From Gordonia sp. OPL2 (GTDB lineage Bacteria; Actinomycetota; Actinomycetes; Mycobacteriales; Mycobacteriaceae), in assembly GCF_003797825.1 (NCBI RefSeq), contig NZ_RKME01000026.1:1-64000 (forward strand): a stretch of 64,000 nt of DNA, written 5' to 3'. Position numbers and translations under genes: made by a program. The notes under the pieces were generated by a model. The model had not been told where the DNA came from, did no database searches, and saw only the letters and a list, made by a program, of their open reading frames with translations. Shown here piece by piece: positions 25,137 to 34,483 of this stretch (positions are counted from its first letter, which is position 1; each line of letters begins with the position of its first letter).

Positions 25137-26233
25137 GCCGTACGACGCTCCGACGCTCGCTGACACTGACCGCGGTGTCGGTACTCGTCGTGCTCGGCCT
25201 GTCCGGCTGCTCGCTCATCCCGGCGAAGTGGACGACGGCCTTCGGGTCGGCCATCGAGGTCACCGCCTACTTCGACGACGTCTCCGGTCTTTACAAGAGC
25301 AATGACGTCGCCGTGCTCGGCATGCCGGTGGGGCAGGTGACCTCCGTGGAGCAGCAGGGCAATCGGGTCAAGGTGACCTTCACGGTCGACAAGGACGTTC
25401 CGATCCCGGCCGACGCCACCGCAGCGATCGTCAACACCTCGATCGTGACCACGCGTCACGTCGAGCTGTCGCCGACCTATTCGGAGGGTCCCAAGCTCAC
25501 CGACGGCGCGGTCATCACCCAGACGAAGAGCCCGGTGTCGGTGGGCGAGTTGTTCGACTCCATCGACGGTCTGGTGAAGTCGCTGTCCGGCGATGCGCCG
25601 GGCGAGGGCCCGGTGGCCGACATGATCGACATCACCTCCGGCATCACCAGCGGCAACGGCGAACGGATGCGCGAGGCCCTCGACGAGCTCAGCAAGGCCG
25701 GCTCGGTCGCGTCGGGCAACAGCGATGCCCTCGTCGACATCATCCGCACCGTGCAGAAGCTCACGACGACCCTCGTCTCGAACTACCCGAAGATGACCGC
25801 GTTCTCGAACTCGATCAACGACGTGGCGGGCATGTTGCGAACCCAGGCACCGGGCCTGCAGGCGACACTGGCGGATCTCAATGTCGCGCTGCAGAACACG
25901 ACGGCCTTCCTGCGTGACAACGCCGGGACCATCGGTTCGTCGACCGGCCGTCTCGCCGCGCTGGCGTCCAACCTGAGCGACTTCTCCCGGCAGGTCGTCG
26001 AGACCATCGACCTCGGACCGTTGCTGTTCCAGAACCTCAGCAACTCGGTGTCGGCGGAACAGGGCGCGTGGCGAGCGCAGGTGCTCCTGGACAAGTCGCT
26101 GATCGACACCGAGGCGCTGTCGACCTTCTGCCAGGCGATCAACCTGCAGAAGAATGGTTGCCGCACCGGACAACTGAAGGATTTCGGACCCGACCTGGGG
26201 GTCTTCTCGGCACTCCTGGAGCTGACGAAATGA
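25130..26233 (+). CDS. Mce-family protein D with a lipobox
   Basis: Fourth Mce subunit, 367 residues. The N-terminus is a signal peptide ending in a lipobox, VLGLSGC (Cys27), not a plain transmembrane anchor. The MCE domain (FDDVSGLYKSNDVAVLGMPV) and a helical region follow. It is shorter than the roughly 450-550 residues usual for mycobacterial MceD proteins and lacks a proline-rich tail. ATG 25130 is preceded by GGTGGACGG and overlaps mceC. Both this and the next subunit look lipid-anchored. Confidence 0.88.
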   Translation: MLSRTTLRRSLTLTAVSVLVVLGLSGCSLIPAKWTTAFGSAIEVTAYFDDVSGLYKSNDVAVLGMPVGQVTSVEQQGNRVKVTFTVDKDVPIPADATAAIVNTSIVTTRHVELSPTYSEGPKLTDGAVITQTKSPVSVGELFDSIDGLVKSLSGDAPGEGPVADMIDITSGITSGNGERMREALDELSKAGSVASGNSDALVDIIRTVQKLTTTLVSNYPKMTAFSNSINDVAGMLRTQAPGLQATLADLNVALQNTTAFLRDNAGTIGSSTGRLAALASNLSDFSRQVVETIDLGPLLFQNLSNSVSAEQGAWRAQVLLDKSLIDTEALSTFCQAINLQKNGCRTGQLKDFGPDLGVFSALLELTK

Positions 26234-27396
26234 CACGCGAGACCGTGCGAGAGACGCACCCCGCACCCTTCCGGGGGCAACCCGACGGCGGATCGGGTCG
26301 CCGGTTGCGGCGCCGCGGGATCATGGCGGCGGCGGTGACCGCGGTGTTGACGATGTCGGGTTGCGGGATCGTGCCGGGTCTGACGGTCGAACAGATCCCC
26401 TTGCCGGCACCGGGAGGCATCGGCGACTCGATCGAGCTCACAGCGAAGTTCGACAACGCGCTCAACCTGCCCACGAGGGCCAAGGTGAAGCTCTATGGCA
26501 CCGACGTCGGGCAGGTGTCCGACATCGTCGCGCACGACTATTCGGCGATCGTGACCATGAACGTCGGCACCTCGTCGAAGCTGCCCGTCGGAACGGGCGC
26601 GGAGTTGCGTCAGGCGACCCCACTCGGTGACGTGTTCGTCGCCCTGTTGCCACCCAAGGGGCAGCCGACCGGCTACATGACGAACGGTGACACACTGTCC
26701 GGCCCGACCTCGGCGGCGGCGACCGTCGAGGACCTGCTGGTCAGCACGTCGGGGTTGGTCGACAGCGGCTCGCTGAGCTCGGTCCAGGTGATCCTCACCG
26801 AACTCAGCAGTGCGGTGTCCGCCGATCCGGATGCGCTGTCCGGCTCCATCGAGGGTCTGACGACGGCGATCACCAAGTTCAACCAGAATGCCGGAGCGGT
26901 CGACGAGTCGATGCGCACCACGCGGGTGCTGACCGACCAGCTCGCGGCGGGTCGCGCGCAGATCATGGCATCGATCAACAAACTGGGTCCGGCGGTGAAC
27001 GCGATCAACTCACAGATCGGTCAGATCCTGACGACCCTGGACAAGACGAATCAGGTCACCGCGGCGACGAACGACTTCCTCAACTCCGACGGCGACAACC
27101 TCGTCGAGATGATCGGACACCTGCAGACCGCTCTCAACGGGCTGCGCGAGGGCGCCTCGACGCTGGGGGCGCTGTCGGACAACGTCGCGGTGCTCACTCC
27201 CAAATGGGTCAAGTCGACGCCGGGCAGCGCGGCGGCGTTGTCGTCGAAGGTCTATTACCTCAACCCGGGCGCCGGCTTCGATTCGGCAAGCCGGCTCCCC
27301 GAGGTGGGCGACGTCGACGAGGCGTCGAAGGCCTTGCAGCAGACGCTGACCCGCCTGCTCGCCCGCCTGACCGGGACGAAGGGATGCTGCGGATGA
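26230..27396 (+). CDS. Mce-family lipoprotein E
   Basis: Fifth Mce subunit, 388 residues, the position of LprK-type lipoproteins in mycobacteria. A long arginine-rich n-region (RRLRRRG) precedes the hydrophobic segment and the lipobox LTMSGC (Cys45). The MCE domain (FDNALNLPTRAKVKLYGTDV) comes next, followed by helical repeats and a C-terminal GCCG. The ATG overlaps the mceD stop by four bases. Confidence 0.9.
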   Translation: MTRETVRETHPAPFRGQPDGGSGRRLRRRGIMAAAVTAVLTMSGCGIVPGLTVEQIPLPAPGGIGDSIELTAKFDNALNLPTRAKVKLYGTDVGQVSDIVAHDYSAIVTMNVGTSSKLPVGTGAELRQATPLGDVFVALLPPKGQPTGYMTNGDTLSGPTSAAATVEDLLVSTSGLVDSGSLSSVQVILTELSSAVSADPDALSGSIEGLTTAITKFNQNAGAVDESMRTTRVLTDQLAAGRAQIMASINKLGPAVNAINSQIGQILTTLDKTNQVTAATNDFLNSDGDNLVEMIGHLQTALNGLREGASTLGALSDNVAVLTPKWVKSTPGSAAALSSKVYYLNPGAGFDSASRLPEVGDVDEASKALQQTLTRLLARLTGTKGCCG

Positions 27397-28577
27397 GCGC
27401 GCTGTCCGGACCGTTCAGTTGGGTGCGTCGGCACTCGATCCTGGTCGGCAACATCGGTCTGGTCCTCGTGATGCTCGTCGGGCTGGCCTACCTCTCCTTC
27501 GGTGCACTGCGATGGGACCCGTTCCGGGGCACCTATCAACTGACGGTGCACTTCCCGATCTCCGGTGGCCTGCAGGAGACCTCGGGTGTGACCCTGCGCG
27601 GCGCCCGGATCGGCGACGTCGAGAAGATCCGGGTGCAACCCGAATCGGTCGACGTCACCGTGTCGGTCGAGGACGACGTGAAGATCAACCGGAACGCGAC
27701 CGTGGCCGCCCTCGGGCTGTCCGCCGCGGGTGAGCAGTACGTCGACTTCGAGCCGCAGACCGCCGACGGTCCCTATTTCACCGACGGCGACGAGATCCAG
27801 GTCAACCAGACCCGGGTCACCGCACCGTTCCCGACCATGCTGGAATCGGCACTGAACGTCGTCGAACAGATCGACCCGGTGAAACTGCGCTCGGCCGTGG
27901 ACAATCTGGAGGTCGCGCTCGGTTCCGACGGCGACGACGACAACGTCCTGCGCGCACTGTTCGTCTCGGGCGGAACCATCTTCGCCGACCTCGCCCGCGT
28001 CCTGCCGGAGACCAAGAAGCTCATCTCCGACAGCGGCACGATCCTGAAGACCACGGCGAACATCCAGCCCGACCTCGGGACGACCGTCGACTCGCTGAGC
28101 ACCATCGTGAACGCGGCAGTCGCTTCCGACAAGGAGATCCGCACCTTACTCGGCCGCGGACCGTCGCAGCTGACCAGTCTCACGGGTTCGCTCAATCAGA
28201 TCCGCGACCCGGTGTCGGACGTGCTGCAGCAGTTCGTCGACATCGCCCGACAGGGCGCACTGCGCGCCCCCGCGATCGCCAATCTGCTGCCGTCGATCCG
28301 AGACGCGAGCGTCAAGAGCCTCACGATGTTCCACGACGGTGCATGGTGGGCCTTCGGGTCGATCTTCCCGAGGCCCAGCTGCAACTACGCGGTCACCCCG
28401 GTCCGGCCGACGAAGATCCTCGAGCTCAGCGTTCCGACCAATCTGTACTGTGTCACCGAGGACCCGGCGCAGCAGATCCGCGGATCGGCCAACGCCCCAC
28501 GACCACGCGGTGACGACACCGCCGGTCCGCCGCCGAACTACGACCCGAACGCGCGGACCGTGCCACTAGACAAGTGA
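27393..28577 (+). CDS. Mce-family protein F
   Basis: Sixth Mce subunit, 394 residues. One transmembrane helix (NIGLVLVMLVGLAYLSFG), the MCE domain (FPISGGLQETSGVTLRGARI) and a helical segment are followed by a proline-rich, disordered C-terminus (GPPPNYDPNARTVPLDK). Start at 27393 keeps the ATGA overlap seen through the operon and has GAAGGG nine bases before it; ATG 27384 is an in-frame alternative. It is followed after 14 bases by the Mce-associated protein. Confidence 0.9.
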   Translation: MSALSGPFSWVRRHSILVGNIGLVLVMLVGLAYLSFGALRWDPFRGTYQLTVHFPISGGLQETSGVTLRGARIGDVEKIRVQPESVDVTVSVEDDVKINRNATVAALGLSAAGEQYVDFEPQTADGPYFTDGDEIQVNQTRVTAPFPTMLESALNVVEQIDPVKLRSAVDNLEVALGSDGDDDNVLRALFVSGGTIFADLARVLPETKKLISDSGTILKTTANIQPDLGTTVDSLSTIVNAAVASDKEIRTLLGRGPSQLTSLTGSLNQIRDPVSDVLQQFVDIARQGALRAPAIANLLPSIRDASVKSLTMFHDGAWWAFGSIFPRPSCNYAVTPVRPTKILELSVPTNLYCVTEDPAQQIRGSANAPRPRGDDTAGPPPNYDPNARTVPLDK

Positions 28578-28591
28578 TGTGAAGAGCAGGA

Positions 28592-29476
28592 ATGACCGAG
28601 CAGGACAAGACGAACGACGACTCCGACCCGATCGCGGAAGGACGCGAACCCGGCATCGCCGACGAGGCGGGCCGCGACGGGCGCTCGCCCGCGACCGACA
28701 TGCCTGATCGCGCCGAAGGATCGGACGAGGGTTCGCCCGCACCTCGCCCGCGGACCAAGGCGGCCCGCACCAAGGCAGACCGGCGCGTGTCCTCCGGGAC
28801 CGGCGAGCCCGCCGCGGACACGGACACCCCGGCGCCGGCACGGACATCAGAAGCCACGCGGGGCAAGCAGATCTCTCTGACGTTCACCACTGCCGGACTC
28901 GCGAAGACCTTCGGCGCGGTCGTTGTGGTGGCGGCCATCGTCGGTGTCGCACTGCTCGGTTGGGGCTATCACCAGGAGGGTCAGAAGCTGTCCGCGTTCG
29001 ACGACAGCAAGGTCGCCTCCGAACAGTTCGTCACCAAACTGGTCGGCACGATGACCAAGGACGGCGTGGGTGACATGAAGGAACTGCTCGGCCCGTTGTC
29101 CACGGGGGAGTTCCGCAAACACCTGGAACAGCAGCAGTCCGACACCGCGCAGGCGGTCACCCAGCTGAATCTGCAAGACGCGGAGTCGACGGTGAAGTCG
29201 GTGTCGGTGGAGAGCTTCGACACGACGACCGCACGCACCTCGGTCCTGATGGAGGTGTCGGGCAAGAGCGCGCTCGCACCAGACGGTGGCAAGAGCCTGA
29301 TGCTCCTGTGGCTGGACCTGCGCAAGGAAGACGGCCAGTGGCTCGTCAGCCAACTCAGCGGTGCGCAAGCGGGAATCGGTCCCGAACAGGGCGGCCAGAA
29401 CCCCGGTCAGACACCGGCACAGCCGACCGCCCCGGCCGCGCCGGCGAATCCGGCTGCCCCGGCACCGGCCGGCTGA
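28592..29476 (+). CDS. Mce-associated membrane protein
   Basis: A 294-residue Mam-type protein, an accessory factor that stabilises Mce complexes in mycobacteria. The first 95 residues are acidic and disordered. A single transmembrane helix (AVVVVAAIVGVALLGWGY) leads to an NTF2-like external domain (residues about 125-255), containing ASEQFVTKLVGTMT and SLMLLWLDLRKEDGQWLVSQ. The C-terminus is Pro/Ala-rich. It is the last gene of the mce operon and converges with treY. Most mycobacterial mce operons have two or more such genes; only one is here. Confidence 0.85.
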   Translation: MTEQDKTNDDSDPIAEGREPGIADEAGRDGRSPATDMPDRAEGSDEGSPAPRPRTKAARTKADRRVSSGTGEPAADTDTPAPARTSEATRGKQISLTFTTAGLAKTFGAVVVVAAIVGVALLGWGYHQEGQKLSAFDDSKVASEQFVTKLVGTMTKDGVGDMKELLGPLSTGEFRKHLEQQQSDTAQAVTQLNLQDAESTVKSVSVESFDTTTARTSVLMEVSGKSALAPDGGKSLMLLWLDLRKEDGQWLVSQLSGAQAGIGPEQGGQNPGQTPAQPTAPAAPANPAAPAPAG

Positions 29477-29509
29477 CGCGGGCATCTCGCCAGCATGGGC
29501 TCGGTCCCA

Positions 29510-31882
29510 TCATTCGATCGGTGACGCGCCTGCGTCCGGTGGGATACGCGTGAGGACGGCGACTCCGTCGCCGACGAGATCGTCGAGGGTCACGGTTCCG
29601 CTCGCGGTCGCGTCGGTGAGCGCATCGCGCCACCTGCCCTCGGGCAACGAGACCGTCGTCGCCGCCCGTCGATGGTCGGTGAGGCTGTGGGTGAAGCGCA
29701 GCGCCACCACGATCACCCGGGCAACGCCCGCCTCGCCGCGGGCGAAGGCGATCACGTGGTCGGCGGCCGGCCCGTCGGCGGTGATCGCAAGATAGTCGCC
29801 GCCGGGACCGAACGCCTCCCGGTTCTCGGCTCGTGCCCGCAGGGCGGCGCGGATCAGCGCGGCCTTCGGGTGATCGGTGGGCTGTCGATAGTCGACCGGT
29901 CGGCGATTGTCGGGATCGACCAGTGAATCGTCCCACCACTGGGTGCCCTGGTAGATGTCGCCGATGCCCGGTCCCAGCAGGGTGATGGCCTTGCGGGACA
30001 GTGACTCCGAACGCCAGCTCGGTGCGATCCGCTCGGTGAGATCGCCGATCGCGACGGCGTTCTCGCCGCGGGTGACCTGTTCGATCCACTCGTCGACCGC
30101 GTCCTCGAACTGTTCGTCGACCTCGGTCCACGTCGTCCGGAGACCGCCCTCGCGGGTCGCCTTCTGCGCGTAGGCCTTCACGCGGGTCCGCAGGACGTCG
30201 TCGACGGGGGAATCGATGGGCCACACGCCGATGATGTTCTGCAGCAGGAAGTATCCGGAGAGATCGTCCGGGGGCGGGGTGCGTGTCCAGATCTCGCCGA
30301 CCAGACGTGACCAGCGTTCCGGGACCTGGGTGAGCACGGCGATGCGGGCCCGAACGTCCTCGCCGCGTTTGGTGTCATGAGTGGAGGACGCGGTCATCGC
30401 CCGGGGCCAGTCGCGGGCGCGGCGGCCGTTGTGCGCGTGGAACTCTCGCAGGGAGAGTGTCGGGTTCGCCGGATCGCCGCCGACCTCCTGCGCCGACACC
30501 AGGCGTGCCGTCCGGTAGAACAGACTGTCCTCGACGCTCTTCGCGGTGACCGCGCCGCAGGTCTGGGCGAGCCGCGAGGTGGCCGCACCCGGGCTCGCGG
30601 TGGCCTGCACGATGAGGTCCAGTGTGGGCGCCAGACGCGGGATGCGCCTGCCGATCTCGGTGGCGGTCTCCACGAGCCTGCCGCGTAGCGACGGGTAGTC
30701 GGCGCGGTAGACACCCAGATCGGCGAGGAGCTCGGCGGTCGCCTCGGCGACCGCATCCTGGTCGGCCGACGGGTCGGAGTGGGTGATCGCCCGGACCAGA
30801 CGCCGATGCTCGGTGGGGAACATGTCGCGCAGCGTTGCCAGCTTGCGGGCCCGTTCGGCGGAATGCAACCACCCGGCATCACCCCGCTGCCCGGTGCGTC
30901 GTTCGTGGATCTCGTCGAGTTCGATCACGCCGGTGGGGGCGGTGAACACGGCGTCGATCACGCGCAGCTGGTCGTAGCCGGTGGTGCCCTCGACTGGGAG
31001 AGTGGGCTCGAGGTCCTCGTCGGCGGCGAGGATCTTCTCCACGTACAGCAGCCGGCCGTCGCCGATGTCGGCGCGCAGCCGGTGGAGATATGCCTGCGGA
31101 TCCCATAGTCCGTCCGGGTGATCCACCCGGACACCGTCGATGAGATCGTCGTCGATGAGGTCGAGCAGCCATCCGTGGGTGCCGGCGTACACGTCCGGAT
31201 CCTCTTGTCGCAGTCCGGCGAGTTCGTTGACGGTGAAGAACCGTCGATAGCCGATCAGACCGCTGTTCCACGGGACCAGCCGGTAGTGCTGGCGATCGTG
31301 CACCTCGAGCGGGTCGTCGGAGTCCGTGGACCCGGGTGCGGTGGGGAAGACGTGATCGTAGTAGCGCAGCGCGCCGTCGGAGACGGTCAGCGGTGAGAGA
31401 TCTCCGTCGGCGGCGAGCACCGGCAGGGCGATCTTGCCGCCGGCGCCGTTGTCGGTGGAGAAGTCGACGTCGAACCAGGATGCGTAGCGGGAGGCGGCGC
31501 CGTGCGTCAGCAGATCGGTGAACCACGGATTCTGCGCGGCGTCGGCGACCCCGGTGTGGTTCGGGACGATGTCGATGATGACGCCGAGTCCGGCTTCCGT
31601 TGCCGCGGCGCGGAGTTCGCGGAACCCGGTGATCCCGCCGAGGTCGTCGGAGACCTGCGGTGGTGGCACCCAGTCGTAGCCGTGCGTCGACCCCGCCATC
31701 GCGCGTCCGATCGGGGACAGGTACAGGTGGCTCACCCCGAGCCCCGCGATCGCCGGCAACACCGCGATCACGTCGCGGAACCCGAAGTCGGGGGTCAGCT
31801 GAATCCGGTACGTCGCCAGCGGCTCTCGCCGGCCGCCCACATGTCGAGGCGAGGAGTCCGAGGTCGGCACGTGCTCGGTCAC
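29510..31882 (-). CDS. treY: Maltooligosyl trehalose synthase
   Basis: Turns the reducing end of a glucan chain into a trehalose unit, before TreZ releases it. The 790-residue GH13 protein has TYRIQLTPDFGFRDV at the start, IIDIVPNHTGVADAAQNPWF, the nucleophile segment DGVRVDHPDGLWDP and YVEKILAADEDL. STHDTKRGEDVRARI is the C-terminal catalytic motif. The GTG at 31882 overlaps the glgX stop (GTGA), so the genes are coupled. The end converges with the mce operon. Confidence 0.94.
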   Translation of the reverse strand: MTEHVPTSDSSPRHVGGRREPLATYRIQLTPDFGFRDVIAVLPAIAGLGVSHLYLSPIGRAMAGSTHGYDWVPPPQVSDDLGGITGFRELRAAATEAGLGVIIDIVPNHTGVADAAQNPWFTDLLTHGAASRYASWFDVDFSTDNGAGGKIALPVLAADGDLSPLTVSDGALRYYDHVFPTAPGSTDSDDPLEVHDRQHYRLVPWNSGLIGYRRFFTVNELAGLRQEDPDVYAGTHGWLLDLIDDDLIDGVRVDHPDGLWDPQAYLHRLRADIGDGRLLYVEKILAADEDLEPTLPVEGTTGYDQLRVIDAVFTAPTGVIELDEIHERRTGQRGDAGWLHSAERARKLATLRDMFPTEHRRLVRAITHSDPSADQDAVAEATAELLADLGVYRADYPSLRGRLVETATEIGRRIPRLAPTLDLIVQATASPGAATSRLAQTCGAVTAKSVEDSLFYRTARLVSAQEVGGDPANPTLSLREFHAHNGRRARDWPRAMTASSTHDTKRGEDVRARIAVLTQVPERWSRLVGEIWTRTPPPDDLSGYFLLQNIIGVWPIDSPVDDVLRTRVKAYAQKATREGGLRTTWTEVDEQFEDAVDEWIEQVTRGENAVAIGDLTERIAPSWRSESLSRKAITLLGPGIGDIYQGTQWWDDSLVDPDNRRPVDYRQPTDHPKAALIRAALRARAENREAFGPGGDYLAITADGPAADHVIAFARGEAGVARVIVVALRFTHSLTDHRRAATTVSLPEGRWRDALTDATASGTVTLDDLVGDGVAVLTRIPPDAGASPIE

Positions 31883-34398
31883 GCGGTCTTGCGCAGCACG
31901 AGCACGGAGCGGGCGCCGACGGTGAACGTCGATCCGGCTGTCACCGTGATGTCGGTGTGACCGGTCGGATCCGACGTGTCGAGTTCGCCGACCCACTCCG
32001 GACTCCAGGACGAGGGTATGTGGAAGTCGATGTCACCGTAGTGGGCGTTGAAACAGATGATGAAGCTGTCGTCGGTGACCGTCTCGCCGCGCTCGTCCTT
32101 CTCTCCGATCCCGTCGCCGTTCAGGAACACGGCGAGACTCTTGCCGAAGCCGCTGTCCCAGTCGGCAGAGGTCATGGTCTCGCCACCGGGGGTGAGCCAC
32201 ACGATGTCCAGCGCCTGGTCGCCCCACCGGATCGGCTTGCCCGCGAAGAACCTCCGCCGACGGAACACCGGGTGGGCGGTGCGCAGCGCGATGGCCCTGC
32301 GCGTGAACTCGAGCAGGTCCGAGTTCTTCTCGGCGAGCGACCAGTCCATCCACGAGAGTTCGGAGTCCTGGCAGTAGACGTTGTTGTTGCCCTGCTGGGT
32401 GCGGCCGAACTCGTCGCCGTGGGCGAGCATCGGCGTGCCCTGCGACAGGAACAGTGTCGCCAGGATGTTGCGCTGCTGGCGTGCACGCAGTGCGAGGATG
32501 TCCGGGTCGTCGGTGGGGCCCTCGACGCCACAGTTCCACGAACGGTTGTGGCTCTCGCCGTCGCGATTGTCCTCCCCGTTGGCGATGTTGTGTTTCTCGT
32601 TGTACGACACCAGGTCCCGTAGGGTGAATCCGTCGTGTGCGATGACGAAGTTGATGCTCGCCAGCGGTCGACGACCGGTCGCCTCGTACAGATCCGACGA
32701 CCCGGTCAGCCGGGAGGCGAACTCGCCCAACGTCGCCGGTTCGCCACGCCAGTAGTCGCGGACGGTGTCGCGGTACTTGCCGTTCCACTCCGTCCACAGC
32801 GGCGGGAAGTTGCCCACCTGATAGCCGCCCTCGCCGATGTCCCACGGCTCGGCGATGAGCTTCACCTGGGACACCACCGGATCCTGTTGCACGAGATCGA
32901 AGAACGCGGACAGCCGGTCCACGTCGTGCAACTCCCGCGCGAGCGTCGAGGCCAGATCGAATCGGAACCCGTCGACGTGCATCTCGAGCACCCAGTAGCG
33001 CAACGAATCCATGATCAACTGCAGCGTGTGGGGGTGGCGGCCGTTGAGGCTGTTGCCGGTTCCCGTGTAGTCCATGTACATCTCGGGATTGCCGTCGACG
33101 AGACGGTAGTAGGCGCCGTTGTCGATGCCGCGGAACGAGATGGTCGGCCCGAGGTGATTGCCCTCGGCGGTGTGGTTGTAGACGACGTCGAGGATGACCT
33201 CGATGCCCTCCTTGTGGAATGCCCGCACCATCGCCTTGAACTCGGTCACCGCGCTCGCCGGCAGATCGGGGTTGGACGCGTACTCGACATGCGGTGCGAG
33301 GAACCCGAAGGTGTTGTATCCCCAGTAGTTCCGCAGTCCCTTGTCCTGCAGCACGAAATCCTGCATGAACTGGTGCACCGGCATCAGCTCGATCGCGGTG
33401 ACGCCCAGCGACTTCAGATGATCGATGATGACGGGATGGCACAGTCCCGCATAGGTGCCGCGCAGGTGCTCCGGGATGTCGGGGTGGGTGGCGGTCATGC
33501 CCTTGACGTGTGCCTCGTAGATCACCGTCTGGTGATACGGCAGTTTCGGCGATCGGTCGTTCTGCCAGTCGAAGTACGGGTTGACCACCACCGAGACCAT
33601 CGTGTGGCCGAGTGAGTCGAGCTGCGGCATGTCGTCGGGATGCTGCGCGACGACCGGCAGGGGCTCGGTGAGGTCCGCCGCGTCGTCGCTGCCCACGGAG
33701 GCTCGTGCGAGCGCTTCCTCGGCGTCGGCCGTCGCGGTGTCCATGGTGCGCCGGGGAGGTGCCGCGGTGGTGGGCGTCTCGTCGGTCCCGACCGGTTCGG
33801 CGCGGTCGTCCGTGTCGGTGGAGTCGGTGTCCGGCGCGGGCTCGTTCGGGGCCTCGTCCACCGCATCGGTACCCGCGGTCTCCTCGACGGTGTCGCCACC
33901 GGACTCCCGGTCGTCCTCGGTCACCATCGGGTAGGAGAACAGCGACGCGTCGCCGTCGAACTCACCGTGAAATGCTTTGCCGTACGGGTCGAGCAGCAGC
34001 TTGCTCGGATCGCAGCGCTGACCCTGCGACGGGTCGTAGGGGCCGTGGACGCGGAAGCCGTAGAACTGCCCTGGACCGATGTTCGGCAGATAGCAGTGCC
34101 AGCAATAGCCGTCGACCTCGTCGAGCCGAATCCGCTGCTCGATCCCGGCGCCGTCGATGAGGCACAGGTCGACGGCGGTCGCGACCTCGGAGAACAGCGA
34201 GAAGTTGGTTCCCACACCGTCATACGTGGCACCGAGAGGATATGGGGTGCCCGGCCACACGACGAACGGGACGCGGTCGGGCGGCGGCGAGTGGTCTTCC
34301 GGAGCGAGCACGTCGAGCACTTCCGCGGGCTGGGCGGGGGCCGAGTCTCCGGTGTCGGGGGTCGGTGACGGGGTCACGTCGACCTTCGGCGAGTTCAT
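31879..34398 (-). CDS. glgX: Glycogen debranching enzyme TreX/GlgX
   Basis: Hydrolyses alpha-1,6 branches of glycogen to feed TreY and TreZ. It is 839 residues against about 700-720 usual. An N-terminal CBM48-like domain (YPLGATYDGVGTNFSLFSEV) is followed by the catalytic barrel: VILDVVYNHTAEGN, DGFRFDLASTLA (nucleophile), LIAEPWDIGEGGYQ (acid) and INFVIAHDGFTL. An acidic, low-complexity insertion occupies about residues 161-258, between FSYPM and DSLGHTM. The ATG at 34398 gives an additional 40 disordered residues. It is first in the treX-treY minus-strand operon. Confidence 0.93.
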   Translation of the reverse strand: MNSPKVDVTPSPTPDTGDSAPAQPAEVLDVLAPEDHSPPPDRVPFVVWPGTPYPLGATYDGVGTNFSLFSEVATAVDLCLIDGAGIEQRIRLDEVDGYCWHCYLPNIGPGQFYGFRVHGPYDPSQGQRCDPSKLLLDPYGKAFHGEFDGDASLFSYPMVTEDDRESGGDTVEETAGTDAVDEAPNEPAPDTDSTDTDDRAEPVGTDETPTTAAPPRRTMDTATADAEEALARASVGSDDAADLTEPLPVVAQHPDDMPQLDSLGHTMVSVVVNPYFDWQNDRSPKLPYHQTVIYEAHVKGMTATHPDIPEHLRGTYAGLCHPVIIDHLKSLGVTAIELMPVHQFMQDFVLQDKGLRNYWGYNTFGFLAPHVEYASNPDLPASAVTEFKAMVRAFHKEGIEVILDVVYNHTAEGNHLGPTISFRGIDNGAYYRLVDGNPEMYMDYTGTGNSLNGRHPHTLQLIMDSLRYWVLEMHVDGFRFDLASTLARELHDVDRLSAFFDLVQQDPVVSQVKLIAEPWDIGEGGYQVGNFPPLWTEWNGKYRDTVRDYWRGEPATLGEFASRLTGSSDLYEATGRRPLASINFVIAHDGFTLRDLVSYNEKHNIANGEDNRDGESHNRSWNCGVEGPTDDPDILALRARQQRNILATLFLSQGTPMLAHGDEFGRTQQGNNNVYCQDSELSWMDWSLAEKNSDLLEFTRRAIALRTAHPVFRRRRFFAGKPIRWGDQALDIVWLTPGGETMTSADWDSGFGKSLAVFLNGDGIGEKDERGETVTDDSFIICFNAHYGDIDFHIPSSWSPEWVGELDTSDPTGHTDITVTAGSTFTVGARSVLVLRKTA

Positions 34399-34483
34399 GT
34401 CACGACACTAGCCGCCAACGGTCGCGCATTCATCTCGGAGCCGCGTGCCCCCCGCGTGTGGGTTGACGCACGCCCGAGACCGG

